Notes: generated by a model from the letters alone, not told the origin. Positions 1 to 8,946 are shown, counted from the first letter of the stretch. The stretch: 64,000 nucleotides of DNA from Ancylobacter mangrovi (GCF_024752355.1 NZ_JANTHZ010000007.1:62001-126000); one strand, 5' to 3'. Translations and numbers: made by a program.

Positions 1-247
1 AAATTCCATCGGCGCGGCTGATCTGCCGGCCGGCGGCCCGCATCGCCGGGCGGCGCGGGCCCGGTCGCGGTGCGGCCGAATTGGCCGCCCGTCGCGCGTC
101 AACCATTTGTCATATTGGTTGGCCGCATCCGGCCGCACGCCGGGTCGGCGCGCTTTCGCGCCGTGCGGCGGCGACCGCCCGATGCCGGCAAGGCCGGGTC
201 GGGCGGCGACCATTCCCGCACAGGAGACGCCCGGGCGTGATGCTTGG

Positions 248-598
248 TCAGAAGCCGAGAAGCTCGCCGGCCGTGGCGAGGACGAGCAGCGTCGCAGCGG
301 CAACGATGACGGCGCTGGTCGCCTTCACGAGGCGCCGGTCGGACGCGGCGACCACGTCGTCCCCGGCCTCGAAGCGCGCGCGAAGATGGGCGCGGTGCAG
401 CAGAGCGCCGGCCATGGTGCCGAGCAGCAGCGCGGCGCACAGATGGAGCAGGCTTTCGCCGTCCATGCCGACCCGCGCCAGCAGGAGCGCGACCAGCATC
501 GCCAGCAGCCCGGTGCGTGACCAGGAAAGCCCGGTCCGCTCGGGCTGGAGCCCGGGATCGCCCTTCGGTCGCTCCCCGCGCAGCGGCGCGCCCGGCAT
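248..598 (-). CDS. DUF202 domain membrane protein (second of a tandem pair)
   Basis: A 116-residue protein with three hydrophobic segments, at about residues 30-48, 50-67 and 91-111. The N-terminal stretch PERTGLSWSRTGLLAM matches the DUF202 pattern, in which a conserved ER-T-L-W-R-T motif precedes the first membrane helix. The start codon overlaps the stop of the upstream DUF202 gene by one base (TGATG), so the two are probably translated together and may form one inner-membrane complex. The family has no firmly established biochemical role. Confidence 0.8.
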   Translation of the reverse strand: MPGAPLRGERPKGDPGLQPERTGLSWSRTGLLAMLVALLLARVGMDGESLLHLCAALLLGTMAGALLHRAHLRARFEAGDDVVAASDRRLVKATSAVIVAAATLLVLATAGELLGF

Positions 599-972
599 CA
601 GCCCACCATCACCAGCAGCGCGAGGCCGACGGCGAGGAAGGCGGTGAAGGCGGAGAGGACGGGAAGCAGGCGGCTGCGCGGCAGGTCCGCCTCGTGCCGC
701 ATCGCCTGCTCCGCCCGCTCCCAGCGCGTATAGGCCATGGCGCCGAGCCAGCCGCCGGCGCAGAACAGCACCAGCGAGAGCGCGAGCCGCAGATGGGCCG
801 GGCCGAGATGCGAGGCGAACTGGTCGACCGCCGTCGCCCCTGCGATCAGCGCCAGCGCGGTACGGATCCAGGCGAGGAAGGTCCGCTCATTGGCGAGCGA
901 GAAGCGGTAGTCGGGCCGGATGCCCCGCTCCCACCAGCGCGAGCGCTCCTGGGGATGCACGGATCTCGTCAC
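598..972 (-). CDS. YidH-like DUF202 membrane protein
   Basis: A 124-residue inner-membrane protein. FSLANERTFLAWIRTALALI (about residues 24-43) is the classical DUF202/YidH signature, followed by further hydrophobic segments near 60-80 and 100-122. It lies 49 bp after the GMC oxidoreductase gene on the same strand. It may therefore be read from the end of that operon or from its own promoter in the short gap. Paired DUF202 genes are common in proteobacteria; the function is unknown. Confidence 0.85.
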   Translation of the reverse strand: MTRSVHPQERSRWWERGIRPDYRFSLANERTFLAWIRTALALIAGATAVDQFASHLGPAHLRLALSLVLFCAGGWLGAMAYTRWERAEQAMRHEADLPRSRLLPVLSAFTAFLAVGLALLVMVG

Positions 973-1021
973 GGCCGTTGCCCGCGGGATCGATCTGCGA
1001 GGAGTGATGCTGCACGGGACA

Positions 1022-2662
1022 TCAGAGCGCCTCCGCCTCCAGCACCTGGCGTTCCTGCCCGCGCAGGTCGTCGAGCACGATCGAGGCCCCCTTCTCGCCG
1101 ATCATCAGCGTCGCCGCATTGGTGTTGGCGGAGGTGATCTTCGGCATCACCGAGGCGTCGATCACCCGCAGCCCTTCGACGCCGCGCACCTTCAGCCGCG
1201 GGTCGACCACCGAGCCGCTATCCGCGCCCATGCGGCAGGTGCCGACGGCATGGAACACCGTGCCGCCCATGTGGCGGATCGCGTCCCACAGCGCCTCGTC
1301 GCCGGCGACCGCGCTTCCCGGCACCACTTCCTCGTCCCAGAGCGGGCGGAAGGCCGGCTGCTCGTTGATCTCCCGCAGCATCTTCACGCCCTCGACGATG
1401 GTCTTGCGGTCGATCTCGCGCTCGAAATAGCGCGGGGCGATGCGCGGCGCGGCGAGCGGGTCGTCGCCCGTGATCCGCACGAAGCCCCGGCTTTCGGGAT
1501 GGCACTGCCAGACGGAACTCGTGAAGCCGGAATAGGCGTGCAGCGGCGTGCCCGGCTTGTCGACCGAAAGCGGCATGACGTTGAACTGCACGTCCGGACG
1601 CCCGTTCATGGCGTAGGAGGTGCAGGCCGCGCCGCCGACCTGGCCGGCGCCCACCGTCAGAGGTCCTTTGCCGGCAAACAGCCATTCGGCACCCATCTGC
1701 GCCAGCTTGAACGGGTTGCGGACGTCGTCGTTCAGCGACAGCTTGCGGTTCATCCGCACGATCAGCCGCATCTGGTAGTGGTCCTGCAAATTCTCGCCGA
1801 CCTCCGGCGCGTCGACCGCCACCGCGATGCCGAGCGAACGCAGGTGCTCGGCCGGGCCGATGCCGGAGAGCTGGAGAAGCTGCGGCGACTGGATCGCGCC
1901 GGCCGAGAGGATCACCTCGCGGGCGGCCCGGATCGTCCGCCGCTCGCCGCCGGCGAGATATTCGATGCCGACCGCCCGCCCGTTCTCGATCAGCACGCGC
2001 GTGACGTGGGCACCGGTCATGAGGTCGATATTCGGCCGCTTCAGCGCCGGATGGAGGAAGGTAGTGGCGCCGCTGGCGCGCCAGCGGCTGCCGATGGAGA
2101 GCTGGTAGGAGCCGACGCCGTAGGTCGTCGCGCCGTTGAAGTCGGGGTTGTAGGGCAGGCCGTATTGCTGCGCCGCCTCGAGCCACAGCGCGCAGGCCTC
2201 GTTCTCGTTGCGCAACTCGGAGACGGTGAGCTCGCCGTCGCGGCCGTGGAAGCGGTCCTCCCCATTGGGGAAGCTCTCCAGATGCCGGAAATGCGGCAGC
2301 ACGTCCTGATAGGACCAGCCGACGGCGCCGAGTTGCTGCCAGTCGTCGAAATCGTCCTTCTGGCCGCGGATGAAGATCAGCCCGTTGATCGAGCTCGACC
2401 CGCCGACGATCCGCCCGCGCGGCCAGACCACGTTGCGCCCGCCGCTGCCCTCTGACGGCTCGGTGTCGAAGACGCGGGAGAAGCGCGGGTCGTAGATGGT
2501 GCGGAAATAGCCGACCGGCAGGCGAAGCCAATAGTTCCGGTCGCGGCCGCCGGCCTCGACCACGAGAACCCGGTTGCCCTCGTCGGCGGAGAGGCGGTTC
2601 GCCACCACCGAACCGGCCGAGCCGGAGCCGACGACGATGAAGTCGTATTCCTTCTGTCGCAC
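1022..2662 (-). CDS. GMC-family FAD-dependent oxidoreductase (choline/alcohol dehydrogenase-like)
   Basis: Predicted to oxidise an alcohol with FAD. Visible features are the N-terminal dinucleotide motif YDFIVVGSGSAGS, GMC signature 1 (GRIVGGSSSINGLIFIRG), GMC signature 2 (SAGAIQSPQLLQLSGIG), the catalytic histidine region FHAVGTCRMG and the C-terminal SANTNAATLMIGE. I chose the GTG start at 2662 (546 residues) because GAGGAGG sits 5 bases upstream and the protein then begins directly at the FAD fold. An in-frame ATG at 2707 and an upstream start at 2719 give 15-19 extra unconserved residues. It is the last gene of the operon after an aldehyde dehydrogenase, which suggests an alcohol-aldehyde-acid sequence. 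The substrate is unknown. Confidence 0.88.
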   Translation of the reverse strand: MRQKEYDFIVVGSGSAGSVVANRLSADEGNRVLVVEAGGRDRNYWLRLPVGYFRTIYDPRFSRVFDTEPSEGSGGRNVVWPRGRIVGGSSSINGLIFIRGQKDDFDDWQQLGAVGWSYQDVLPHFRHLESFPNGEDRFHGRDGELTVSELRNENEACALWLEAAQQYGLPYNPDFNGATTYGVGSYQLSIGSRWRASGATTFLHPALKRPNIDLMTGAHVTRVLIENGRAVGIEYLAGGERRTIRAAREVILSAGAIQSPQLLQLSGIGPAEHLRSLGIAVAVDAPEVGENLQDHYQMRLIVRMNRKLSLNDDVRNPFKLAQMGAEWLFAGKGPLTVGAGQVGGAACTSYAMNGRPDVQFNVMPLSVDKPGTPLHAYSGFTSSVWQCHPESRGFVRITGDDPLAAPRIAPRYFEREIDRKTIVEGVKMLREINEQPAFRPLWDEEVVPGSAVAGDEALWDAIRHMGGTVFHAVGTCRMGADSGSVVDPRLKVRGVEGLRVIDASVMPKITSANTNAATLMIGEKGASIVLDDLRGQERQVLEAEAL

Positions 2663-2740
2663 GCGTGCCTCCTCGTGAATGTCCCGTTTTCCGGTGCCCG
2701 CCGGCATCCCCGCCCCCACCCGTGGGACACGGGGGCGGCG

Positions 2741-3880
2741 TCAGAACCGGACGTCCCGGGACCAGACCAGATAGCGGGAGAAATCGTCGATCATCGCATC
2801 CTCGACACCGATGCCGGGCGAGGTGTTCAGCTTCACGCGGCCGTCGCGCAGCGTGTCGAACACGACGGCGGCGACCTCGCTGCGGATCGGGTTGGGGTTG
2901 AAATCGACCTCGACGAGGCCCGAGACATCCCCGACCGCCGCCTTGACGTGGCAGGAGGTGAGCAGGCCCACGCCGCCGCCGAGCCAGTGCGGGCAGAAGG
3001 TCAGGCCCCGCTGGGCCAGCGAGCGGCCGACCGCGAAGATGCGGCCGACGCCACCCCATCGCCCGAGGTCCGGCTGCACCACCCGCACATGCCGCGTCTC
3101 GGCCAGCGCATCGAAGTCGCACTGGCTGGTGTAGTTCTCGCCCGCCGCGAGCGGCGTGCGCATGGCGTCGCCGAGCTGGCGCCACTCATCGTCGGCGGCG
3201 GGATGGCATAGCGGTTCCTCGAGCCAGCGCAGCCCCGCATCGTCCGCCGTGGAAGCGAAGGCGAGCGCCTCGTCGAGATCCCAGGCCTGGTTGGCGTCGG
3301 CCATCAGCAGGCGGTCGTCGCCGATAAGCTGGCGCGCGCCGAGGAGGTTCGCCCGGTCGAGCGCGGGATCGAAGCCGATCTTGATCTTGCAGCCGCCATA
3401 GCCGGCCGCAATCGCGGCGGCGGCGGTCTCGGGCGCGCCGGTGGGGTTGATGCCGCTGGCATAGACCGCGACGTCCCCGGCGGCATCCGGCGCGAGGAAG
3501 GTCGCAAGCGGCACCCCCGCCCGGCGCGCGGCGAGGTCCTGCAGCGCGCATTCGAGGCCGGCCACGCAATGGGCCAGCGGGCCCGGCTCGCCGGACTGGA
3601 TGGCGAGCACGCGCAGCCTTTCGGTGAGCCAGGTCCACAGCGCGGCGGGCTGGTCGACGAGCCCGCTGCCACCGACCAGCGGCAGCACCACCGTCTCCAG
3701 CAGCCGCGCCCGGTGCTCGGCGCCGACGCTCGGGTAGTTGCACCACACCTCGCCATAGCCGAACGCCCCGTCATCGTCCTCGACGCGGACGAGGACGGAA
3801 GGCCGGTCATGCATGATGCCGAAGGACGTTCGGACCGGCGGTTCGGCCGGGACCCGGTGAACGAGAATCGTCGCGCGCAT
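2741..3880 (-). CDS. Mandelate racemase/muconate lactonizing-type enolase-superfamily enzyme
   Basis: A 379-residue enolase-superfamily enzyme that should abstract the alpha-proton of a carboxylate held by magnesium. The full mandelate-racemase-subgroup set is present: K165-x-K167 (CKIKIGF), metal ligands D195 (MADANQ), E221 (WLEEP) and E248 (AAGEN), and the Asp-His dyad D271 (QPDLGRWGG) and H298 (CPHW). Numbering is nearly identical to mandelate racemase, so the enzyme should be active. Most members of this subgroup are acid-sugar dehydratases; some are racemases. It sits 11 bp after the aldehyde dehydrogenase, so its substrate is probably an acid made in, or imported for, the same pathway. 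Confidence 0.9.
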   Translation of the reverse strand: MRATILVHRVPAEPPVRTSFGIMHDRPSVLVRVEDDDGAFGYGEVWCNYPSVGAEHRARLLETVVLPLVGGSGLVDQPAALWTWLTERLRVLAIQSGEPGPLAHCVAGLECALQDLAARRAGVPLATFLAPDAAGDVAVYASGINPTGAPETAAAAIAAGYGGCKIKIGFDPALDRANLLGARQLIGDDRLLMADANQAWDLDEALAFASTADDAGLRWLEEPLCHPAADDEWRQLGDAMRTPLAAGENYTSQCDFDALAETRHVRVVQPDLGRWGGVGRIFAVGRSLAQRGLTFCPHWLGGGVGLLTSCHVKAAVGDVSGLVEVDFNPNPIRSEVAAVVFDTLRDGRVKLNTSPGIGVEDAMIDDFSRYLVWSRDVRF

Positions 3881-3891
3881 GGCGTTCTCTG

Positions 3892-5304
3892 CTAAGCGTA
3901 CTGGTTATAGATGGCGTGCTCGGTCGTGTAGAAGGCGGCGGCCGAGGCGCCCACCGAGTAGGAGCCGAGGCCGGATTCGCCGATGCCGCCGAAGGGCATG
4001 TGGCTGTCCGGCACCGTGCCGTGATTGATGTGGATCATTCCGCTCTTCACCTCGTCGATGAAGCGGTTGATAAGGTCGTTGCGGTTGCTGAAGAGTGCCG
4101 AGGTCAGGCCGTAGGGCGTGCCGTTCACGATCGCCAGCGCCTCGTCGAAGCTGGCGTACCTCATCACCGAGATGACGGGGCCGAAGATCTCCTCGCGGGC
4201 GATCCGCATCTCCGGCGTCACGTGGTCGAAGATGGTCGGGGCGTAGAAGCGCCCGTCCGGCCGGTCCGCCACCTCGCATCGTGCGCCGCCGAGCACCAGC
4301 GTCGCGCCGGCGGCCCTGCCCTCCTCCACCATCTCGGCCACCTTGGCGAGCTGACCGTCGGTGGTGATGGCGCCGATGTCGGTATCCTCCGCCATGCCGT
4401 CACCGATCCTGAAGGCGGCGCAGCGCCGGCGGAGCGCCTCGACGAGCTCGTCGGCGATCTCGTCGGCGACGATCACACGGCTCACCGCCGTGCAGCGCTG
4501 GCCGGCACACTGCATCGCCGCGCCGACGATGGCGCCGACCGCATTGTCCATGTCCGCCACGTCGTTGACGACCGCCGCGTTCTTGCCGCCAAGCTCCAGC
4601 GAGACCTCGGCGAGTTGGTCGGCGGCGGCTTCCGCCACCTTCCGGCCGACGCCGATCGAGCCGGTGAAGGTGATGCCCTCCAGCCCCGACCGGCACAGCG
4701 CCGCCCCGAGCGGCCCCTCGCCGACGACGACCTGCACGAGACCGGCCGGCAGGTGCCGGGCCGCCAGCGCCTCGACGATCAGCGCTGCGCTCGGGGTGAA
4801 TTCCGAGGGCTTGAGGATGATGGCGTTTCCGAACACCAGCGCCGGCGCGATCTTGCGCATGGGCGTGAGGATCGGGAAGTTCCACGGGGTGATCGCCCCG
4901 ATCACGCCGCGCGGGCGGCGCACGACCATGTTGCGCACGCCCGGCCGCGCCGAGGCGACACCCTGCGTGCCGACGGACATGCCGTGCGCCGCCATCGCCC
5001 GCGCCTCGGAGACCGCCTTCAGCGTCTCCGCCCGCGCCTCGCGGATCGGCTTGCCCTGCTCGCGGGTGATCGCGGCGGCGATCTCCCCGGCGGCCTCGGC
5101 GATCGCCGCGAAGAAGGTCTCGAGGCGCTGCACCCGCTCGGCCATCGGCACCTTGCGCCAGACCTCGAAGCCGGCGCGGGCCCTGTCGACGATGGCCGGC
5201 AGGTCCGAGGGCTCGGTCATCGCGACCTCAGCGACCACCGTGGAGGGCGCCGCCGGGTTGACCACCTTCATGGTGCGTGCGGGCCTGTTCGCCTGATGAA
5301 GCAT
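3892..5304 (-). CDS. NAD(P)-dependent aldehyde dehydrogenase
   Basis: A 470-residue member of the aldehyde dehydrogenase superfamily, which oxidises an aldehyde to a carboxylate in the cytoplasm. All catalytic elements are visible: N142 in TPWNFP, K165 in ILKPSE, E237 in LELGGK and the nucleophile C271 in GQRCT. The start is supported by AGGAG 7 bases upstream. Overall it resembles succinate-semialdehyde or lactaldehyde dehydrogenases, but substrate cannot be read from sequence. The 202-bp gap to the upstream binding-protein gene holds a strong hairpin (5373-5390), so enzyme genes may be expressed less than the transporter. Confidence 0.9.
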   Translation of the reverse strand: MLHQANRPARTMKVVNPAAPSTVVAEVAMTEPSDLPAIVDRARAGFEVWRKVPMAERVQRLETFFAAIAEAAGEIAAAITREQGKPIREARAETLKAVSEARAMAAHGMSVGTQGVASARPGVRNMVVRRPRGVIGAITPWNFPILTPMRKIAPALVFGNAIILKPSEFTPSAALIVEALAARHLPAGLVQVVVGEGPLGAALCRSGLEGITFTGSIGVGRKVAEAAADQLAEVSLELGGKNAAVVNDVADMDNAVGAIVGAAMQCAGQRCTAVSRVIVADEIADELVEALRRRCAAFRIGDGMAEDTDIGAITTDGQLAKVAEMVEEGRAAGATLVLGGARCEVADRPDGRFYAPTIFDHVTPEMRIAREEIFGPVISVMRYASFDEALAIVNGTPYGLTSALFSNRNDLINRFIDEVKSGMIHINHGTVPDSHMPFGGIGESGLGSYSVGASAAAFYTTEHAIYNQYA

Positions 5305-5372
5305 GCGGTGTCTCCTGGTCTGTCCCGCGCAGCAGCGCGGAACGCGGGCGGGAAATCGGCGGCCTTGATGCT

Positions 5373-5390
5373 GGCGTCACGAGTGACGCC
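5373..5390. repeat. Intercistronic hairpin, 8-bp perfect arms
   Basis: GGCGTCAC and GTGACGCC flank a 2-base centre. The element lies in the 202-bp gap between the solute-binding-protein gene and the aldehyde dehydrogenase gene. Such a stem-loop behind a binding-protein gene commonly stabilises the upstream mRNA or attenuates downstream genes; that role is inferred. A related palindrome with the same CTGGCGTC left edge is at 9192-9209. Confidence 0.55.
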
Positions 5391-5506
5391 CGGCGAGCGC
5401 GCAAGGCGGCTCCTGCGCGGCGGCGGGGAGCGCCGTCGCGGGGATCGATGTCGTTCGTAGGGCGGGCAGCCGGCGGCGCGCGGTGGCGCCGCCGCGCAAA
5501 GGCCGT

Positions 5507-6514
5507 TCAGCCCACCGCCTTGAGGAACAGGCTCGGATCGAAGTATTTCGACGCCGGCACGGCGTCGGAAATGCCGCCGATCTTGGCGTAGAAGTCGGTC
5601 ACGCGGTTGAGCCAGGCCGTGACGGTGCCGTCCTTGTACATCTCGGCCCATTTCTCGGCCGGGAACAGCTTCTCCGCCTTGAACTGCTCCGTGAGCTCGG
5701 AGAGCGGCACGTCGGGATACTGCGTCTGCTGCAGCATCTTGAGCGTCGCGTCGGTGTTCTCGATGAGTTCCTTGTTGGCCGGCAGCCAGGTCTTGATGAT
5801 GCGCTCCAGTACGTCCTTGCGCTCGTCGTAGAAGTCGTTGCGCGCCGCCCAGCCGCCGAGGATCGCCGCGTCGGGGTAGAACTTGGAGGCGTCGACCAGC
5901 ATCTTCGCGTCCTTCACCCGCTCGCGGACCTGCAGGTTGAAGGGCACCCACAGCGCCACCGCCGGCACCGCGCCGGAGATGAAGGCGGTGGTGGCGTCCG
6001 GCATGCGCTGGTTGATGATCTGCACGTCGGACTTGGGATCGATGCCGTTCGCCCGCAGCGCGGTGTCGAGGAAGACGTGGGCGGTGGTGCCGATCGAGGT
6101 GGCGATGCGCTTGCCCTTGAGGTCGGCGAAGGACGACACGCCCATGGCCGGGTTGACCCAGAGCTGGGCGGTCGCGAACTCGACGCTGTTGATCAGGAAC
6201 GCCTTGCCCTGCCCGCGCGAGGGGAAATTGGAGATGACGGCGCCGGTGGCGAGCACGTCGATCGAGCCGCCGACCATCGCCTGGAAGATCTCGAGGCCGG
6301 TGTAGAAGCGCGTGAAGGTCGGCTTCAGCCCCTGCTTCTCCCACTCGCCCTGATGCTGCGCGGTCCAGATCTGGCCGTCGACCGCGAGCGTGTGGAGATA
6401 GCCGACGCGGATCGGATCGGTGGAGCCGGCCGCGCGCACGATCGCCGGCGCGGCGAGGGTCATGAGGCCGCCGGCGGCCGCGGTCCTGAGCACGTCTCTT
6501 CTGTTCAACGTCAT
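5507..6514 (-). CDS. NitT/TauT-type ABC transporter substrate-binding protein
   Basis: A 335-residue periplasmic binding protein of the NMT1/SsuA-like family. The N-terminus carries a Tat signal (MTLNRRDVLRTAAAGG, then a hydrophobic run ending at about residue 28, AIVRA). The mature part begins DPIRVGYLHTLAVDGQIW, typical of NitT/TauT receptors. GGGAGG precedes the start. It follows the ATPase gene by 43 bp. Family ligands include sulfonates, nitrate, cyanate, pyrimidine precursors and aromatic acids, so the ligand is open; the linked GMC, aldehyde dehydrogenase and racemase-type enzymes suggest a carbon source. Confidence 0.9.
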   Translation of the reverse strand: MTLNRRDVLRTAAAGGLMTLAAPAIVRAAGSTDPIRVGYLHTLAVDGQIWTAQHQGEWEKQGLKPTFTRFYTGLEIFQAMVGGSIDVLATGAVISNFPSRGQGKAFLINSVEFATAQLWVNPAMGVSSFADLKGKRIATSIGTTAHVFLDTALRANGIDPKSDVQIINQRMPDATTAFISGAVPAVALWVPFNLQVRERVKDAKMLVDASKFYPDAAILGGWAARNDFYDERKDVLERIIKTWLPANKELIENTDATLKMLQQTQYPDVPLSELTEQFKAEKLFPAEKWAEMYKDGTVTAWLNRVTDFYAKIGGISDAVPASKYFDPSLFLKAVG

Positions 6515-6557
6515 GTCGTCCTCCCGTGTTTCGTCTTGCCGTCTGGCTTTCTTGTTT

Positions 6558-7391
6558 TCAGCGCAGCTCTTGCTGCTGCGCGTATTGCTGCATGACCAGA
6601 TCGCGCAGGTGGCGGCGCATCTCGATGAATTCGTGCGTGTCGAGAAGCTCGCGGTCGCGCTGGTCGCTGAAGGGAACGCGGATCTCCTCGACCACGCGCG
6701 AGGGCCGCGCCGAGATCACCAGGATCCGGTTGGACAGGTAGATCGCCTCTTCCACCGAGTGGGTGATGAGCAGCGCGGTCTTGCGTTCCGACTGCATGAT
6801 GCCGAGGAGCAGGTCGTGCATGGCGCTGCGCGTCTGCGCGTCGAGCGCGCCGAACGGCTCGTCCATCAGCAGGAAGTGGGGATTGGCCGCATAGGCGCGG
6901 GCGAGCGCGAGGCGCTGGCGCATGCCGCCGGACAGGTTCTTGGGCCAGGCGTCGCGGAAATCGCCGAGGCGCATCAGCGCGATGTACTTCTCGACCGTCT
7001 CGCGCTTCTCCTCCTTCGACATGCCGCGCTTCACGCGCAGGTCGAGGCCGAAGCGGATGTTCTGCTCGACGGTGAGCCAGGGGAACACGCCGTAGTCCTG
7101 GAACATGACGCCGCGGTCGGGGCCGGGGCCGGTCACGCGGTTGCCCTCCAGCAGCACCTCGCCGCGGTCGGGTTCGGTGAAGCCGGCGAGCATGTTCATC
7201 ATCGTGGTCTTGCCGCAGCCGGACGGGCCGACCAGCGAGATGAAGTCGCCTTCATTGATATCGAAGGAGACGCCGTGGACCACCTCGATACGGCCATAGG
7301 TCTTGTACACGTCCCGGAACTGAACCTTGACGTCCGGGCTGTGCGCCGATGCGGCCGGTTCGCAGAGCTGAAAGCTAGCGGAAGCGTTCAT
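6558..7391 (-). CDS. NitT/TauT-type ABC transporter ATP-binding protein
   Basis: A 277-residue cytoplasmic ATPase. It has Walker A GPSGCGKT (residues 55-62), Q-loop MFQDYGVFPW, ABC signature LSGGMRQR, Walker B FLLMDEP and H-loop THSVEEA. The start overlaps the permease stop as ATGA, indicating translational coupling. It pairs with the permease upstream and binding protein downstream to form the importer of the first module. Confidence 0.95.
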   Translation of the reverse strand: MNASASFQLCEPAASAHSPDVKVQFRDVYKTYGRIEVVHGVSFDINEGDFISLVGPSGCGKTTMMNMLAGFTEPDRGEVLLEGNRVTGPGPDRGVMFQDYGVFPWLTVEQNIRFGLDLRVKRGMSKEEKRETVEKYIALMRLGDFRDAWPKNLSGGMRQRLALARAYAANPHFLLMDEPFGALDAQTRSAMHDLLLGIMQSERKTALLITHSVEEAIYLSNRILVISARPSRVVEEIRVPFSDQRDRELLDTHEFIEMRRHLRDLVMQQYAQQQELR

Positions 7392-8152
7392 TGTGCAACT
7401 CGGTCCTGCCAGTTGAGGAAATTGCGGGTGATCGCCCGCAGCACCGAGTCCATCAGCAGCGCGAAGAAGCCGATGGTGACGATGCCGGCATAGATGGTGG
7501 TGAGCTGGAAGAAGGCGCTGGCGTTCTGGATGACCGCGCCGATGCCGTTCTGCGCCGCCACCAGCTCGGAGGCGACGAGCGTCGCCCAGGCGACGCCGAG
7601 CGCGACGCGGGTCGCCGTCAGCACATGGGGAATGGTGAGCGGGATGATGACCTTGTAGAAGATCTCCCAGTCGGTCGCCCCGAGCGTGCGCGCCACCCGG
7701 ACGAACAGCGGGTTGATCTGCGACATGCCCTCGTACATCACGATCACGCCGGCGAAGAAGGCGGCGTAGAAGAGGATCGCGACCTTCGCCACCTCGCCGA
7801 TGCCGAGATAGACGATCACCAGCGGGATGAGCGCGATCGGCGGCAAGGCGCGGAAGAAGTTGACGAGCGGGTCGACGAAGCGCCGCACGCCGCGGTTCCA
7901 GCCGATCAGGAAGCCGACCGGGACCGCCAGCAGCATGCCGAAGAACAGGCCGAGCAGCACGCGGCGGACCGACATCCACGCGTCGAGCAGGAAGCCGCCG
8001 TCAAGGCTGCGGCGCCAGATCTCCACGAAGACGGCGTGGGGCGGCGGCAGCAGGCCCTGATCGACAAGGCCGCTCCAGCGCACCAGGTACCAGATCGTGA
8101 TGGCGGCTATGAAGGGGAGCAGTCGCCATCCGAACTCTGCCAGTCGTTGCAT
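7388..8152 (-). CDS. NitT/TauT-type ABC transporter permease
   Basis: A 254-residue inner-membrane permease with about six hydrophobic segments and the cytoplasmic EAA-like loop (RVARTLGATDWEIFYKVIIP), which contacts the ATPase. Its first 46 bp overlap the 3' end of the GntR regulator gene and its stop overlaps the ATPase start. The regulator, permease and ATPase are therefore one compact transcription unit. Confidence 0.93.
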   Translation of the reverse strand: MQRLAEFGWRLLPFIAAITIWYLVRWSGLVDQGLLPPPHAVFVEIWRRSLDGGFLLDAWMSVRRVLLGLFFGMLLAVPVGFLIGWNRGVRRFVDPLVNFFRALPPIALIPLVIVYLGIGEVAKVAILFYAAFFAGVIVMYEGMSQINPLFVRVARTLGATDWEIFYKVIIPLTIPHVLTATRVALGVAWATLVASELVAAQNGIGAVIQNASAFFQLTTIYAGIVTIGFFALLMDSVLRAITRNFLNWQDRVAQ

Positions 8153-8922
8153 TCGTTCCTCCCAGAGGAGCGCCCCGGCTTCTTGTTGTTGAGTGCGAAC
8201 TGAACATCGATCCGCACATATTCACCCGGGTAGCGCGCGTAAGTGTGGGCAATAACCTGGTCGTTCCGATCGATGAGCGTGCGCATGATCTCGACGACGG
8301 GGGCGCCGAGCGCGATGCCCAGCGCACGCGCCGACGTTTCGTCGGCGTTGGAAAACAGGATCCGCTGGCGGACCTCCTCGACGAGCTCGGCATGGCGCTC
8401 CGCCAGCACCAGCACCACCGGCACGGAGGCGAAGCGCTCGGCGTCGAGCTCGTAGACGTCCTCGCGCAGGTTGATGTCGATCAGGCAGTAGGGCTCGTCG
8501 GCGCGCGTGTGCACGCGCTGGAACCAGACGAACTCGCCCTCGGCCGATCCCGCCAGCACGCCCTGCAGGCTCGTCCCCGGCCGCCGATCCATCGGCGCGA
8601 CGAGCTTGGGCTTGATGTTGCGCAGGCTGGCGAGAAGGCCGTCCCAGGTGGTGGGCAGATCATGCGAGCGCCGCTCCGGCAGCGCGGCCCGCACGAAGGT
8701 GCCGCGCCCGCGATAGCGCTCGATCAGCCCTTCCTCCTCCAGCATTTCGAGCGCCTCGCGCACCGTCGCGCGGGAGAGGTCGAGCTCGGCCTGAAGGTCC
8801 TCGATCACCGGAAGCTGGCTGCCCGGCGCCCAGATGCCGCGCTCGATCTTGAGGCGCATCTGGCCCGCCGCCTGGATGTAGAGCGGCTGCCGGCTCCGAA
8901 TGTAGAGGTTCGTATCGGTCAT
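8107..8922 (-). CDS. GntR/HutC-family transcriptional regulator (UTRA domain)
   Basis: A 271-residue repressor-type protein. The N-terminal winged helix (about residues 10-75) shows LYIQAAGQMRLKIERGIW, LSRATVREALEMLEEEG and YRGRGTFV. A UTRA ligand-binding domain follows (about 100-245). The ATG at 8922 is preferred over longer forms because the wHTH then begins about 12 residues in. A palindrome lies exactly over this start codon (8921-8946), so the protein probably represses its own operon. The ligand is likely the imported substrate or an intermediate. The odd serine- and asparagine-rich tail is encoded in the overlap with the permease gene. Confidence 0.9.
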   Translation of the reverse strand: MTDTNLYIRSRQPLYIQAAGQMRLKIERGIWAPGSQLPVIEDLQAELDLSRATVREALEMLEEEGLIERYRGRGTFVRAALPERRSHDLPTTWDGLLASLRNIKPKLVAPMDRRPGTSLQGVLAGSAEGEFVWFQRVHTRADEPYCLIDINLREDVYELDAERFASVPVVLVLAERHAELVEEVRQRILFSNADETSARALGIALGAPVVEIMRTLIDRNDQVIAHTYARYPGEYVRIDVQFALNNKKPGRSSGRNECNDWQSSDGDCSPS

Positions 8923-8946
8923 AAAGTTCGTATATGCGTACTTTAT
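8921..8946. promoter_or_regulatory. Predicted operator of the GntR regulator (26-bp palindrome)
   Basis: The arms ATAAAGT (8921-8927) and ACTTTAT (8940-8946) are perfect inverted repeats. The 12 bases between them are also mostly symmetric, with 22 of 26 positions palindromic overall. The element starts within the ATG (8920-8922) of the GntR gene and extends upstream on that strand. A bound dimer would block transcription or initiation of the whole module. Its AT richness stands out from the surroundings. Confidence 0.6.

Noticed and set aside
100-121. Inverted repeat CAACCA-N10-TGGTTG
   Set aside because: Only 6-bp arms, no neighbouring start codon in the right position, and the gene it might serve is outside the window.
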